Assembly: GCF_029870595.1 (NCBI RefSeq)
Contig: NZ_JAPDIR010000005.1
Span: 1-64,000 of the forward strand
Direction: 5' to 3'
Source: Sphingomonas sp. CBMAI 2297
Lineage (GTDB): Bacteria > Pseudomonadota > Alphaproteobacteria > Sphingomonadales > Sphingomonadaceae
DNA length: 64,000 bases
Shown here one piece after another: positions 1 to 9,743 of this stretch. The notes below the pieces were generated by a model. That model did not search any database, was not told the origin of the DNA, and saw only the letters and a list, made by a program, of their open reading frames with translations. Each line of letters starts with the position of its first letter. Within the stretch, counting starts at the first letter, position 1. Both the position numbers and the translations under genes were made by a program.

Positions 1-244
1 GCCCCCGGCCGAACACATAGTCGGCAAGCCGGGTAAAGCCGACGGAGAGCGCCGCCTGGCGAAGCCCGGGCACCACCGCCTCGGCGACGAGCAGCCTGGG
101 ATAGTCGCGCACGCTGAACGCGCCGTCGCGCGTGACGGTGCTGAACGCGGCCTCGTCCTCGGGCCTGAAGAGCAGTGCGTATCCGACACCGGCGGCAACC
201 GCGGCGGCCACGCCGGCGCCGACCATCTTCGCGTTGAGCTGCAT
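1..244 (-). CDS. SOUL-family heme-binding protein, N-terminal part
   Basis: The gene runs off the left edge, so only the first 81 residues are visible. An N-terminal hydrophobic stretch (about residues 7-22, rich in Ala, Gly and Val) looks like a signal or anchor segment. It is followed by a sequence typical of the SOUL/heme-binding protein family: FSVRDYPRLLVAEAVV and then GFTRLADYVFG. These proteins bind heme or other tetrapyrroles, and their bacterial role is poorly defined. The ATG at 242-244 is the first in frame. The family call rests on these two motifs; the C-terminal half is outside the window. Confidence 0.75.
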   Translation of the reverse strand, partial: MQLNAKMVGAGVAAAVAAGVGYALLFRPEDEAAFSTVTRDGAFSVRDYPRLLVAEAVVPGLRQAALSVGFTRLADYVFGRG

Positions 245-393
245 GCAAACCCCATCTGATCGCTCGTGCAGATACGCACATGCGCGGCCGGAGTTCCGCC
301 CGAAAGCCTATGCCGAGCCGGCCGGGAATCCACCTTGGCCAAGGCTTCCTTAACCTTCCTCGGGCATGAAAATGGCCCAAAGGAGCGTTTGAG

Positions 394-1128
394 ATGGTCC
401 GCCGACGGTATTTCCTGATGCTTGCCCTGCCCCTCGCGCTGGCGGGATGCGGCAGTCGCGGGAGCCTGGGCGACGCCTCGGATACGGAGAGCGGCAATGC
501 CGCCGATCCGGCGCTGGCCAGCGCGCTGCAGGACCAGATCATGGTCGACCCCCAGCTCGGCCGCCAGGCCAATGGCGATGCGATCCGCCCGCCGGGCCAG
601 CCCTATTCCGGCGCCGTGCCCAACGACAATGTCGCGGCGAACGGCAGCAAGGTCGACAATGGCCCGCTGCTCAAGACCCCGGCCCCGACCCAGGCGACCA
701 AGGAATGCACCCAGTGCGCGGCGGCGCGCGAGTCCGTGACGCTCGGCGGCCTCGCCGCGCGGCAGAAGGATCCGAAGTCCAGCCAGTGCGCCGCCTCGCT
801 GCAATATGCGGCCGGCTGGGCGCAGCGCCTGCCGCGCGACCTGCCGCTATACCCACAGGCGCGAGTGACCGAGGCGGCGGGCAGCACGGCCGGCAAGTGC
901 CAGCTGCGCGTGGTGAGCTTCTCCTCGCCCCAGCCGATGCAGGTGATGCTCGACTGGTATTACACCAGGGCGATCCGCTCGGGCTATTCGAGCGAGCATC
1001 AGGTCGATGGCCGCGAGCACATATTGGGCGGCACGCGCGACAAGGACGGCGGCGCCTATGTGCTGTTCCTCACCACTCGCCCCGATGGCGGGACGGACAT
1101 CGACATGGTGGCGAACAACGGGATCTAG
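394..1128 (+). CDS. Predicted lipoprotein of unknown function
   Basis: A 244-residue protein with a classic lipoprotein signal: MVRRRYFLM, a hydrophobic stretch, then the lipobox LAGC with the lipidated Cys near residue 19. The mature part has a Gly/Asp/Ala-rich linker, a CxxC pair (ECTQC) and two more cysteines (SSQCAAS and GKCQLRV), so disulfides are likely in the periplasm. No catalytic motif was recognised. The start is supported by AAGGAG eight bases upstream of the ATG. It is followed by a hairpin repeat and then crcB. The function is unknown. Confidence 0.75.
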   Translation: MVRRRYFLMLALPLALAGCGSRGSLGDASDTESGNAADPALASALQDQIMVDPQLGRQANGDAIRPPGQPYSGAVPNDNVAANGSKVDNGPLLKTPAPTQATKECTQCAAARESVTLGGLAARQKDPKSSQCAASLQYAAGWAQRLPRDLPLYPQARVTEAAGSTAGKCQLRVVSFSSPQPMQVMLDWYYTRAIRSGYSSEHQVDGREHILGGTRDKDGGAYVLFLTTRPDGGTDIDMVANNGI

Positions 1129-1134
1129 CTGGCT

Positions 1135-1159
1135 CCTCCCCGAGCTTGTCTCGGGGAGG
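1135..1159. repeat. Intergenic GC-rich hairpin repeat (CTCCCCGAG family)
   Basis: Perfect 10-base arms CCTCCCCGAG and CTCGGGGAGG flank a CTTGT loop. A near-identical hairpin lies at 17671-17699 and a variant near 29233-29258. It has no T-run, so it is more likely a dispersed palindromic element (REP-like) than a terminator. The rest of the 1129-1324 gap shows no gene. Confidence 0.6.
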
Positions 1160-1324
1160 GGAACCATTCGCGCCAGCGAATGGTCGAGGGGCAGCCACGA
1201 CACGCGGCGGCAACCCGCCGCACCCCTTCACCATCGCCTTCGGCGGCGGTCCTTCTCCACCAGACAGGCCGGGGGAGGAATTGAAACAGTTCCCCTCTCC
1301 ACGATAACGCGCTAACCGCTCGGG

Positions 1325-1702
1325 ATGCCTGCCCTTATCCTCGTCATGCTCGGCGGCGCCTTCGGTTCCGGCGCGCGCTTCCTGACCGGCAAGCTCACGC
1401 TCGCCTGGTTCGGGCCCAACTATCCCTGGGGCACGCTTGCCGTGAACCTGATCGGCGGGTTCCTGATGGGCGTGTTCGTGGGCACGCTCGCCAGGCTCGG
1501 CCAGGGCGGCGAGCAATGGCGCCTGCTGATCGCCGTCGGCGTGCTTGGCGGCTACACCACTTTCTCGGCCTTCACCCTCGACCTGATGAACATGATCCAG
1601 CGCGGCGACTATGGCATGGGCCTGGCCTATGTCCTCGCATCGGTCGTCGGCTCGGCGGTCGCGCTGTTCGCCGGGCTCAGCATCCTGCGAGCATTACCAT
1701 GA
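1325..1702 (+). CDS. crcB: Fluoride exporter CrcB/Fluc
   Basis: A 125-residue protein with four hydrophobic helices, the normal size for a CrcB/Fluc subunit, which dimerises into a fluoride-selective channel in the inner membrane. Family landmarks are the N-terminal GGAFGSGARF, the NLIGGFLMG segment in helix 2 and GGYTTFSAFTLD in helix 3, which carries the Phe and Thr residues that line the fluoride pore. The ATG at 1325 starts directly at the first helix. The stop overlaps the start of the next gene (ATGA at 1699-1702), so the two are probably translated together. No fluoride riboswitch was recognised upstream. Confidence 0.92.
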   Translation: MPALILVMLGGAFGSGARFLTGKLTLAWFGPNYPWGTLAVNLIGGFLMGVFVGTLARLGQGGEQWRLLIAVGVLGGYTTFSAFTLDLMNMIQRGDYGMGLAYVLASVVGSAVALFAGLSILRALP

Positions 1703-2967
1703 CCCTTCGCCCCGCACAGGACGTCCGCCAGTTCACCGTCAAGGCCGATGACGACGGCATCCGGCTCGATCGCTGGTTCAAGCGGCACATGCCGGACACC
1801 AGCTTCAACACCGTCTCGCGCTGGGCGCGCACCGGCCAGCTCCGCGTCGACGGCGCGCGCGCCAAGCCGGGCGATCACGTCTCCGAGGGCCAGGTGATCC
1901 GCGTGCCCCCGGCCGAAGCCGCCAAGCCCGAAAAGCCCGGCCGCCCGAAGCGCGAGCGCATCAAGCTCAGCGACGAGCAGATCGACTTCGCCCGCAGCCT
2001 GGTGATCCACCGGGACGATGCTGCGCTGGTGCTCAACAAGCCGCCGGGCCTGGCGACGCAGGGCGGCACCAAGACCACCGAGCATGTCGACGGCCTGCTC
2101 GACGCGCTCCAGTTCGAGGCCGAGGGCCGGCCCAAGCTCGTCCACCGGCTCGACAAGGACACGAGCGGCGCGCTGCTCGTCGCCCGCACCGCCCGCGCCG
2201 CCGCGGCCTTCTCGAAGAACTTCTCCAGCCGAACGGCGCGGAAGGTCTATTGGGCGCTGGTCGTCGGCGTGCCCAGCATCGAGGACGGCATCATCGACCT
2301 GCCGATCGGCAAGCAGCCGGGCACCGGCGGCGAGAAGATGCAGGTCGACGAGAAGGAAGGCCAGCCGAGCCGTTCGCGCTACCGGGTGATCGGCCGCGCC
2401 GGCAACCGCGCCGCCTGGGTCGAGCTCCAGCCCTTTACCGGGCGCACCCACCAGTTGCGCGTCCACATGGCGGCGATCGGCTTCCCGATCGTCGGCGACG
2501 GCAAATATGGCGGGCCCGAGGCGTTCCTGACCGGCGGGATCAGCCGCAAGATGCACCTCCATGCGCGCCGCATCCGCGTCGACCATCCCGATGGCGACAA
2601 GATCGACGTGCGCGCGGCGCTGCCCCACCATTTCGCCGAATCGCTCGCCACCCTGGGCTTCGAGGAAGCGGAGGGCGACGCGCTGCAGCTGGACGACGGC
2701 CCCGCCCCGCTCACCAAGGAACAGCAAAAGGCCAATGCCCGGGCGCACGCCAAGACGGTGCGCAAGGAGCGCCGCGGCGAGCGCGGCCGGCGCGGCGAGG
2801 GCGGTGGCGACAAGCCCGCGCCCCGCAGCGGCGGCAAGCCGAGCACGCGCAAGCCGCCCGCCGCCAGGCCGGGCGGCAAGCCGGCGGCCCGCAAGCCGGC
2901 GCCGCGCGGCGCCCGGCCCGGCCCGCGCGCCGGCGGCGACAAGCCCCGCACGCCCCGGAGCCGCTGA
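1699..2967 (+). CDS. RluC/RluD-type 23S rRNA pseudouridine synthase with a long basic tail
   Basis: A 422-residue RluA-family pseudouridine synthase. An N-terminal S4 RNA-binding domain (about residues 15-75) includes RLDRWFKRHM. The catalytic domain carries VHRLDKDTSG, whose Asp is the nucleophile that acts on the target uridine, and RTHQLRVH further on. The first ATG in frame after crcB, at 1699, overlaps the crcB stop by four bases. The last roughly 85 residues are Arg/Lys/Pro/Gly-rich low-complexity sequence (repeats like GGKP and AARKPA) that the core family lacks; it probably binds RNA nonspecifically. RluC is the closest guess because of the S4 domain, but the target site cannot be read from sequence. 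Confidence 0.85.
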   Translation: MTLRPAQDVRQFTVKADDDGIRLDRWFKRHMPDTSFNTVSRWARTGQLRVDGARAKPGDHVSEGQVIRVPPAEAAKPEKPGRPKRERIKLSDEQIDFARSLVIHRDDAALVLNKPPGLATQGGTKTTEHVDGLLDALQFEAEGRPKLVHRLDKDTSGALLVARTARAAAAFSKNFSSRTARKVYWALVVGVPSIEDGIIDLPIGKQPGTGGEKMQVDEKEGQPSRSRYRVIGRAGNRAAWVELQPFTGRTHQLRVHMAAIGFPIVGDGKYGGPEAFLTGGISRKMHLHARRIRVDHPDGDKIDVRAALPHHFAESLATLGFEEAEGDALQLDDGPAPLTKEQQKANARAHAKTVRKERRGERGRRGEGGGDKPAPRSGGKPSTRKPPAARPGGKPAARKPAPRGARPGPRAGGDKPRTPRSR

Positions 2968-3569
2968 TGCATCCGCACCCGGCCTTCCGCTGGGAGGACC
3001 GCCCGGCGATCCGCGCGCTGGTTCGCGACATCGGCTTCGGCGCGCTCTTCGCCGCGACGCCCGACGGCCCCCGGGTCGCGCATGTGCCGATCGTGTGGCT
3101 GGGCGACGACACGCTCGGCTTCCACCTCGCGCGCGGCAACGGCCTCGCCCGCCATCTCGACGGCGCCACCGCGCTGTTCAACCTGCAGGGCCCCGACGCC
3201 TATGTGAGCCCGGACTGGTACGGCACCGGCCCGGACGAGGTGCCGACCTGGAACTATGTCGCGGTCGAGCTCGAAGGCCAGGTGGCCCGCACCGACGAGA
3301 CCGGCCTGCGCGCGATCCTGGGCGCGATCAGCCACGAGCAGGAACGCCGCCTCGCGCCCAAGCCCGAATGGGTGCTGGACAAGGTCGATCCCGCCAGGGC
3401 CGCGAAGCTGCTCACCGCGATCATCGGCTACCGCCTGGAGGTCCGGGCCTGGCGCGGCACGCTCAAGCTCGGCCAGAACAAGCCCGACGCCGCCCGCCTG
3501 GCCGCCGCCGACGCGCTCGAGGCACGGGGCCGCCGCGCCATGGCCACGCTGATGCGGGGGGCGAAGTGA
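2967..3569 (+). CDS. PaiB-like FMN-binding negative transcriptional regulator
   Basis: A 200-residue protein of the PaiB family, which has a flavin-binding split-barrel fold. Characteristic stretches are the N-terminal MHPHPAFRWED, HVPIVWL, and AYVSPDWYG followed by VPTWNYVAVELEG. In Bacillus subtilis, PaiB with PaiA represses sporulation and protease genes; elsewhere these proteins are better thought of as FMN-binding proteins of unknown substrate. The start overlaps the previous stop by one base (TGATG), which fixes the start and suggests coupling. Confidence 0.85.
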   Translation: MHPHPAFRWEDRPAIRALVRDIGFGALFAATPDGPRVAHVPIVWLGDDTLGFHLARGNGLARHLDGATALFNLQGPDAYVSPDWYGTGPDEVPTWNYVAVELEGQVARTDETGLRAILGAISHEQERRLAPKPEWVLDKVDPARAAKLLTAIIGYRLEVRAWRGTLKLGQNKPDAARLAAADALEARGRRAMATLMRGAK

Positions 3570-3615
3570 GGCTCCGCCAATATCCTCCCCTGCTTCGCCA
3601 TGGCGGGTTTCCGGC

Positions 3616-4278
3616 ATGACCAACCGCCTCGCCGTGTTCGACTGCGACGGCACGCTGGTCGATTCGCAGGCCAATATCTGCCGGGCGATGGAAGCCACCT
3701 TCGTCGCGCACCGGCTCGACCCGCCGGATCGCGGCGACATCCGCCGCATCGTCGGCCTCAGCCTGGTGCCGGCGATCGCGCGGCTGCTGCCCGAGGGCGG
3801 CGACGACCTGCACGAGGCGATGGCCGCCGAATACAAGCGCGCCTTCTTCGCGATGCGCGCGTCCAACGCGCTCGATCCCGAACCGCTGTATGACGGCATA
3901 TCGGAGACGATCGCGGCGCTCGACGATGCCGGCTGGCTGCTCGGCGTCGCCACCGGCAAGTCGGACCGCGGGCTCGGCCTGATCCTCGAGCATCACGGCA
4001 TCCGCCAGCGCTTCGTCACGCTGCAGACCGCCGATCGCCATCCCTCCAAGCCGCATCCCGCGATGCTCGAGCGCGCCATCGCCGAGGCCGGCGCCACGCC
4101 GCGGACCACGGCGATGATCGGCGACACCAGCTTCGACATGGCGATGGCGCGCGCCGCTGGCACGCACGCCCTTGGTGTGCTATGGGGATACCACACATCC
4201 GAGGAGCTGCTCGGCGCCGGCGCGCATCATGTCGCCGATCATGCCAGCCAGATCTTCGCGCATCTGGAGTCGCTATGA
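3616..4278 (+). CDS. HAD-superfamily phosphatase (phosphoglycolate-phosphatase-like)
   Basis: A 220-residue haloacid-dehalogenase hydrolase with all four motifs: FDCDGTLVDS (motif I, nucleophile and acid Asp) at the N-terminus, VATGKS (motif II), the Lys of KPHPAM (motif III) and MIGDTSFD (motif IV). A helical cap sits between motifs I and II, as in Gph and PpaX. The substrate is probably a small phosphorylated metabolite such as 2-phosphoglycolate, but cap type alone does not decide it. The stop overlaps the next start by four bases. Confidence 0.85.
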   Translation: MTNRLAVFDCDGTLVDSQANICRAMEATFVAHRLDPPDRGDIRRIVGLSLVPAIARLLPEGGDDLHEAMAAEYKRAFFAMRASNALDPEPLYDGISETIAALDDAGWLLGVATGKSDRGLGLILEHHGIRQRFVTLQTADRHPSKPHPAMLERAIAEAGATPRTTAMIGDTSFDMAMARAAGTHALGVLWGYHTSEELLGAGAHHVADHASQIFAHLESL

Positions 4279-4508
4279 CAGACGCCGAACGCCTGGCGAT
4301 GAAGCGCTACTACATCATCGTCGCGGTCAACATGCTCGGCACCGCCGGCGCCGTGATCGGGCTGCTGGTCGCCGGCCGCGCGCAGCATTATGGCATGACG
4401 GTCTTCGGCGGCGCGATCCTGTTGTCGTCGCTCTATTTCATGGCGGTGGTGCCGCGCTTCCTCGCGCGGCGCTGGAAGACCCCGGTGGAAGCGACGCCCG
4501 AGGCATGA
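4275..4508 (+). CDS. Small two-helix membrane protein
   Basis: A 77-residue protein with two hydrophobic segments (about residues 12-32 and 42-62) and a basic stretch, RFLARRWKTP, after the second. It has ATGA overlaps with both the HAD phosphatase before it and the ATP12 gene after it, so it is part of one translational unit. No family was recognised. The position beside an F1-ATPase chaperone may be incidental. Confidence 0.75.
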   Translation: MTDAERLAMKRYYIIVAVNMLGTAGAVIGLLVAGRAQHYGMTVFGGAILLSSLYFMAVVPRFLARRWKTPVEATPEA

Positions 4509-5182
4509 AGCGTTTCTGGAAGGACGTGACCGTCGAGAACGGCCAGGTGGCGCTCGACGGCAAGCCGGTGCGCACGCCCGATCGCGCCCCGCTCGCCCTG
4601 CCCAGCCCGGCGCTGGCCGAGGCGGTGGCGGAGGAATGGCGCGCCGTGGGCGAGACGATCGATCCGCGCGCGATGAAGCTCACCGGCCTCGCCAATGCCG
4701 CGATCGACAAGATCGCGGTCGATCCCGCGCCCTTCGCCCAGGGCCTCGCCGCCTATGGCGAGAGCGACCTGCTCTATTATCGCGCGGATGGCCCCGAACC
4801 GCTGGTCGCGCGCCAGGCCGAAGCCTGGGACCCGCTGCTCGACTGGGCGCGCCGCCGCTACGACGTGCATTTCGAGACCGCGACCGGCGTGATGCACCGG
4901 GCCCAGCCCGAAGCCACCGTCGCGCGGCTGGCCGAGGCGGTGCACGCGCTCGACGCCTTCCATCTCGCCGGGCTTTCGCCGGTGGTGACGGTGAGCGGCA
5001 CGCTGATCGGCGCGCTGGCGCTGCTCGAAGGCGCAGTGCATGCCGAGACGTTGTGGCAGGCCGCGCATGTCGACGAGCTGTGGCAGGCCGAGCAATGGGG
5101 CGAGGACACGCTGGCGGTGCAGGCCCGCGACGCGCGCCGGGCCGATTTCGACGCCGGCGTGCGCTTCCTGGAATTGCTTTAG
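4505..5182 (+). CDS. ATP12-family F1-ATPase assembly chaperone
   Basis: A 225-residue protein of the ATP12 family, known in mitochondria and alphaproteobacteria, which binds the F1 alpha subunit during ATP synthase assembly. Recognisable features are the start MKRFWKDVTV, the LDGKPVRTP motif, LAEAVAEEW, and the Trp/Glu-rich C-terminal helix DELWQAEQWGED. Length is typical for bacterial members. The ATG overlaps the preceding stop by four bases. The gene is followed by a short AT-poor hairpin (about 5187-5210) and a convergent gene. Confidence 0.9.
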   Translation: MKRFWKDVTVENGQVALDGKPVRTPDRAPLALPSPALAEAVAEEWRAVGETIDPRAMKLTGLANAAIDKIAVDPAPFAQGLAAYGESDLLYYRADGPEPLVARQAEAWDPLLDWARRRYDVHFETATGVMHRAQPEATVARLAEAVHALDAFHLAGLSPVVTVSGTLIGALALLEGAVHAETLWQAAHVDELWQAEQWGEDTLAVQARDARRADFDAGVRFLELL

Positions 5183-5269
5183 GCATCTCCCCTCCCTGAA
5201 AGGGAAGGGATTCAGAGCGGCAAAACGCCCGATGACAGCCGCTTCAGACCACCGGCGCCCGGACGGGCT

Positions 5270-5833
5270 TCAGGCGCCGGCTGCCCCGGCTCGCCGCGGC
5301 AGCGCCCAGGCGAGTACCGCGCCGGCCGCGATCCAGCTCACTACCTCGCTCACCCAGAGATAGAGGAAATAGCCCCAGGGCGCGTGGTTGAAGATCGGCT
5401 GGCCGAGATCGGAATAGGCAGTGACCGCCACCGCCACGATCGCCACCAGCCTGAGCCGCCCCGCGAAATCGAGCCCGCCCGCCACTGCGCGCAACGCGAA
5501 CCCGGCGAGCAGCACGCAGATAATGGCGAGGACCAGCCCGCCCACCAGCGCATTCGCATCGAACGCCGCGAAGCCGCGCTGGTTGAACAGGATCATCGCC
5601 ACCGGGCCCTGGCCATAGAGCGCCGTGCCGGCCGACGTATAGGGCCAGGGCACCGGATAGGCCCCGGTGCCGAGCGGCCCGAGATGCTGAGCCAGCGCCG
5701 CGTGGAGCGCCGCGCCGGTGGCGTCGTCGGTCTTGGAAAGCGCGAGCAGGTTGAGGGGCGTCCCCCAGAAGATGAAACCCACCAGCCACATGGCCAACCC
5801 GCCGAGCGCGCCGCCGAGGAACAGTCTTGCCAT
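5270..5833 (-). CDS. Inner-membrane protein of unknown function
   Basis: A 187-residue integral membrane protein with about four hydrophobic helices and a positively charged C-terminus (WALPRRAG). Two adjacent ATGs occur at 5836 and 5833; the upstream GGAGG sits five bases from the second but only two from the first, so 5833 is chosen. Between helices 1 and 2 is a conserved-looking polar loop (PWPYTSAGTALYGQGP). No family name can be given with confidence. It lies just downstream of gmk in the same direction. Confidence 0.7.
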   Translation of the reverse strand: MARLFLGGALGGLAMWLVGFIFWGTPLNLLALSKTDDATGAALHAALAQHLGPLGTGAYPVPWPYTSAGTALYGQGPVAMILFNQRGFAAFDANALVGGLVLAIICVLLAGFALRAVAGGLDFAGRLRLVAIVAVAVTAYSDLGQPIFNHAPWGYFLYLWVSEVVSWIAAGAVLAWALPRRAGAAGA

Positions 5834-5857
5834 CATTACCTCCCCCTGTTGGGAAGG

Positions 5858-6508
5858 CTACTTCATCAACCCGCGGATGAATCCGATCAAGCCCGTCTGG
5901 CGCGAGCGCTTCAGCCGCTCGGCATTCAGGATGGTGTGGACCGACTTGTAGCATTGGTCGGCATCGTCATTGACCAGCACATAGTCATAGCCGTCCCAGT
6001 GGCTCACCTCGTTGGCGGCACGGGCCATGCGGGCATCGATCACTTCGGTCGTGTCGGTGGCGCGGTTGATCAGCCGCTGGTGCAGTTCCTTGAACGATGG
6101 CGGCAGGATGAAGACGCGAACCACGTCGCCGCCGGCCAGCTGGAAAAGCTGCTGGGCGCCCTGCCAGTCGATGTCGAACAGCACGTCGCGGCCCGAATCG
6201 AGGATCGCCTCGACATGCGCGCGCGGCGTGCCGTAGCGATGGTCGAACACATGCGCCCATTCGAGGAACTCGTGGTTCGCGACCATCTCGCGGAATTTCT
6301 CGAGATCGACGAAATTATAGTCGACGCCATCCTTCTCCCCCGGGCGCATCGCGCGGGTGGTGTAGGAGACGGACATCTGAAGATGGTCGTCGGCGGCGAG
6401 CAGCTTGCGGGCGATCGTCGACTTGCCGGCGCCCGAGGGCGAGGAAAGCACGAACAATACGCCGCGGCGCTTGAATCCGTGCGGGTCGGTCTCGGTGCGA
6501 TGGGGCAT
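5858..6508 (-). CDS. gmk: Guanylate kinase
   Basis: A 216-residue guanylate kinase, which phosphorylates GMP to GDP with ATP in the cytoplasm. The P-loop SSPSGAGKST lies at residues 22-31, followed by the GMP-binding segment SVSYTTRAMRPGE and DGVDYNFV. The lid and DIDWQGAQQL motif are intact. The start at the ATG of MPHRTETDP gives a ten-residue extension before the core, which is common in the family. All catalytic elements are present, so the enzyme should be functional and essential. Confidence 0.95.
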   Translation of the reverse strand: MPHRTETDPHGFKRRGVLFVLSSPSGAGKSTIARKLLAADDHLQMSVSYTTRAMRPGEKDGVDYNFVDLEKFREMVANHEFLEWAHVFDHRYGTPRAHVEAILDSGRDVLFDIDWQGAQQLFQLAGGDVVRVFILPPSFKELHQRLINRATDTTEVIDARMARAANEVSHWDGYDYVLVNDDADQCYKSVHTILNAERLKRSRQTGLIGFIRGLMK

Positions 6509-6558
6509 GGGCGCCTTTGGCTTGGGAGTCCCACCCGCGTCAAGTCATGCGAGTCGAC

Positions 6559-6753
6559 TCAGGCCGATGCGCGCATCCGCTGCGATATCCGGTGCGCGCC
6601 ATAGGCGGCGGCGCCGAGCACGATCGCGGCGGGCACGATCTTCTTCGCGGCCTTCCAGGTCAGCACCCCGGCAACGGCGCCCAGCGCCCCGCCCTCGCCG
6701 TCCGCCCGGTCGATGCGGCTGCCGATCCAGCCGGCGATCACGTCCCCGATCAT
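6559..6753 (-). CDS. Small hypothetical protein, one hydrophobic segment
   Basis: A 64-residue protein preceded by a good ribosome binding site (AAGGGAG, five bases before the ATG). The N-terminus MIGDVIAGWIGSRIDR is amphipathic. A Gly/Ala/Val-rich segment (about residues 24-56) could span the membrane, with a short basic tail. It resembles small inner-membrane or lipid-associated proteins common in sphingomonads, but I cannot assign a family. The ribosome binding site and intact frame make it a likely real gene. Confidence 0.6.
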   Translation of the reverse strand: MIGDVIAGWIGSRIDRADGEGGALGAVAGVLTWKAAKKIVPAAIVLGAAAYGAHRISQRMRASA

Positions 6754-6804
6754 GCTTGCTCCCTTGGTGGTTACGCGGGGGCAAGCGCTTGAAAGGGCTC
6801 AAAG

Positions 6805-6829
6805 TTCCCCTCCCTGCAAGGGAGGGGAA
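6805..6829. repeat. Palindromic hairpin between fumC and the small gene
   Basis: Perfect 11-base arms TTCCCCTCCCT and AGGGAGGGGAA enclose the loop GCA. The same kind of hairpin (CCCTCCCT with its complement) recurs near 5187, 10349, 10450 and 25976. It lies just past the fumC stop, so it may stabilise or end the fumC message even though no T-run follows. Confidence 0.55.
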
Positions 6830-6837
6830 GTGCAGGT

Positions 6838-8226
<1,389 letters not shown>

Positions 8227-8348
8227 GCTGGCTGGTCCTCTTGTCCGTTTCGCGCTCCCCTAGCCCCTGGGCCGCCGCGATTCCAGCGCTCAGGGATTCT
8301 GCGTACGCGTTAACCAAGAGTGCGTTTTTGGCTGCCTAAAAGCGAATC

Positions 8349-9005
8349 ATGTACGTCGATGCGTCCATGGCTGCCCGCGCGGCGAAAGAACGCCAGCCGC
8401 GCAAGAACCTGCTGCTCGCCGCCACGATCGAGGCGGACGGGCTGAAGGTGCCCGTGCGCATCCGCAATCTCTCCGAGGGCGGGGCGATGGTGGATGGATC
8501 GGCCCTGCCCCGCACCGGAACGCTGCTGACGCTCACCCGCGCGGAGATCGAAGTCGGCGGCCGGGTGGTGTGGCAGACGCAGGGCCGCTGCGGGGTCGCC
8601 TTCGACACCAGCGCGATCACCGTCGACGAATGGGTCTCCGGCAATCGCGTTCCGAGTTTCCAGGGCCATCGCGGCCAGGCCCGGGTCGATGCGATCCAGC
8701 AGGCGGTGCGCGGCGGCGGCGCGCTGCCCGCGGAACCGGTCCCGACGGCGGCCGCGCCGGACCTCGCCAATCTCGGCACGCGCCTGGTCGAGGAGATCTT
8801 CCATGTCCGCGAACTGCTCGACCGGCTGGGCGAGCAGCTGATCGACGATCCGCACGTGATCGCTGCCCATATGGCGTCGCTGCAGAATCTCGATCGCGCC
8901 AGCCAGATCCTCGATCACCTGGGCGCGATCCTGGGCGCGGACGATCCCGCCGCCGCCGTGGATGCCGTGGCGATGCAGGAACTGCGCGCGCGGCTGCTGC
9001 GCTAG
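8349..9005 (+). CDS. PilZ-domain protein
   Basis: A 218-residue cytoplasmic protein whose first roughly 95 residues form a PilZ domain. The second PilZ motif is clear (NLSEGG, residues 40-45), followed by GGRVVWQ and GRCGVAFD. The first, arginine motif is unusual: RQPRK at residues 15-19 has its second Arg one position early, so c-di-GMP binding may be weakened or altered. The C-terminal half is helical, with Leu/Asp-rich segments, and may mediate protein contacts. No ribosome binding site is obvious; an ATG at 8367 is an alternative start. A TTAACCA site lies at 8310-8316 upstream. Confidence 0.75.
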   Translation: MYVDASMAARAAKERQPRKNLLLAATIEADGLKVPVRIRNLSEGGAMVDGSALPRTGTLLTLTRAEIEVGGRVVWQTQGRCGVAFDTSAITVDEWVSGNRVPSFQGHRGQARVDAIQQAVRGGGALPAEPVPTAAAPDLANLGTRLVEEIFHVRELLDRLGEQLIDDPHVIAAHMASLQNLDRASQILDHLGAILGADDPAAAVDAVAMQELRARLLR

Positions 9006-9031
9006 GGCGAGGCGTTCGGACACCCCTATCC

Positions 9032-9137
9032 GTCATCCCGGCCTTGTGCCGGGGTCCACCGGGAGGCGGACGGAGAACAAGAAGCTCTTGGTGCTGAATT
9101 CGAAGCACCGTGGACCCCGGCACAAGGCCGGGGCGAC
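9032..9137. repeat. Long inverted repeat, REP-like family
   Basis: Two 28-base arms (9032-9059 and 9110-9137) are complementary except at two positions and are separated by 50 bases. The arm core GTCATCCCGGCCTTGTGCC recurs at 14281-14360. It sits between the stops of two convergent genes (PilZ protein and sspB) and could act as a transcription block for both. There is no terminal T-run. Confidence 0.7.
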
Positions 9138-9183
9138 GGGAATTCAGGAACGGCGCGCCCCTCGGAACGACGCGGGCGCCGGC

Positions 9184-9672
9184 TTACTTCTTCCGCTTGA
9201 AATCCACCGAGACGACGTTCGAGCCGTCCTCGACCGGCTTGGCCGGCGGCTCGTCATTCTCGGCCTCGTCATGCTGCGGCTCGGGCTCGTCGCCGCCATC
9301 GGCCGCCTGGAAGCGCAGCTCGAAATTCACCGCCGGATCATGGAAGCCGGTGATCGCCGAGAAGGGGATGTTGAGCATCGCCGGCACCTGATTGAAGCTC
9401 AGGCCCACCGAGAATTTATTGTCGTCGACCTTCAGGTCCCAGAATCGATGCTGCAGGACGATGGTCATCTCGTCCGGGAAGCGATCGATCAGCCGCTGCG
9501 GGATATCGACCCCGGGCGCGTGCGTCTTGAAGGTGATGTAGAAATGATGTCCGCCGGGCAGGTTTCCGCCCGAATCGGCGACCGAGCCGAGCACGCGGCC
9601 GACCACGGCGCGCAGGGCTTCCTGCACGATCTCATCATAGGGAATCAGGCTATCGGGCACGTTGCCGGTCAT
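9184..9672 (-). CDS. sspB: SspB-family ClpXP proteolytic adaptor
   Basis: A 162-residue alphaproteobacterial SspB. The folded substrate-binding domain (about residues 1-115) includes [16 protein letters not shown] and the [17 protein letters not shown] segment. It binds ssrA tags and other substrates and hands them to ClpXP. A flexible acidic linker rich in Glu, Asp and Pro follows, and the C-terminal tail [10 protein letters not shown] matches the ClpX-binding (XB) motif. Domain plus tether plus XB motif is the full architecture, so it should be functional. In Caulobacter the orthologue helps degrade cell-cycle regulators. Confidence 0.9.
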   Translation of the reverse strand: MTGNVPDSLIPYDEIVQEALRAVVGRVLGSVADSGGNLPGGHHFYITFKTHAPGVDIPQRLIDRFPDEMTIVLQHRFWDLKVDDNKFSVGLSFNQVPAMLNIPFSAITGFHDPAVNFELRFQAADGGDEPEPQHDEAENDEPPAKPVEDGSNVVSVDFKRKK

Positions 9673-9743
9673 GCCCCTTGGGTAGCGTCCCCGGCAGCAC
9701 GGTCAAGATTGCATGCGCGGCAACCATCGCTATGTGGGACGCC

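Noticed and set aside
1129..1324. Fluoride riboswitch upstream of crcB
   Set aside because: The aptamer core was not recognised; only a palindromic repeat and GC-rich sequence were found.
9678..9743. Upstream starts for hisB
   Set aside because: The family N-terminus is MRTATV; the extra 22 residues are not conserved-looking and overlap the sspB promoter region.
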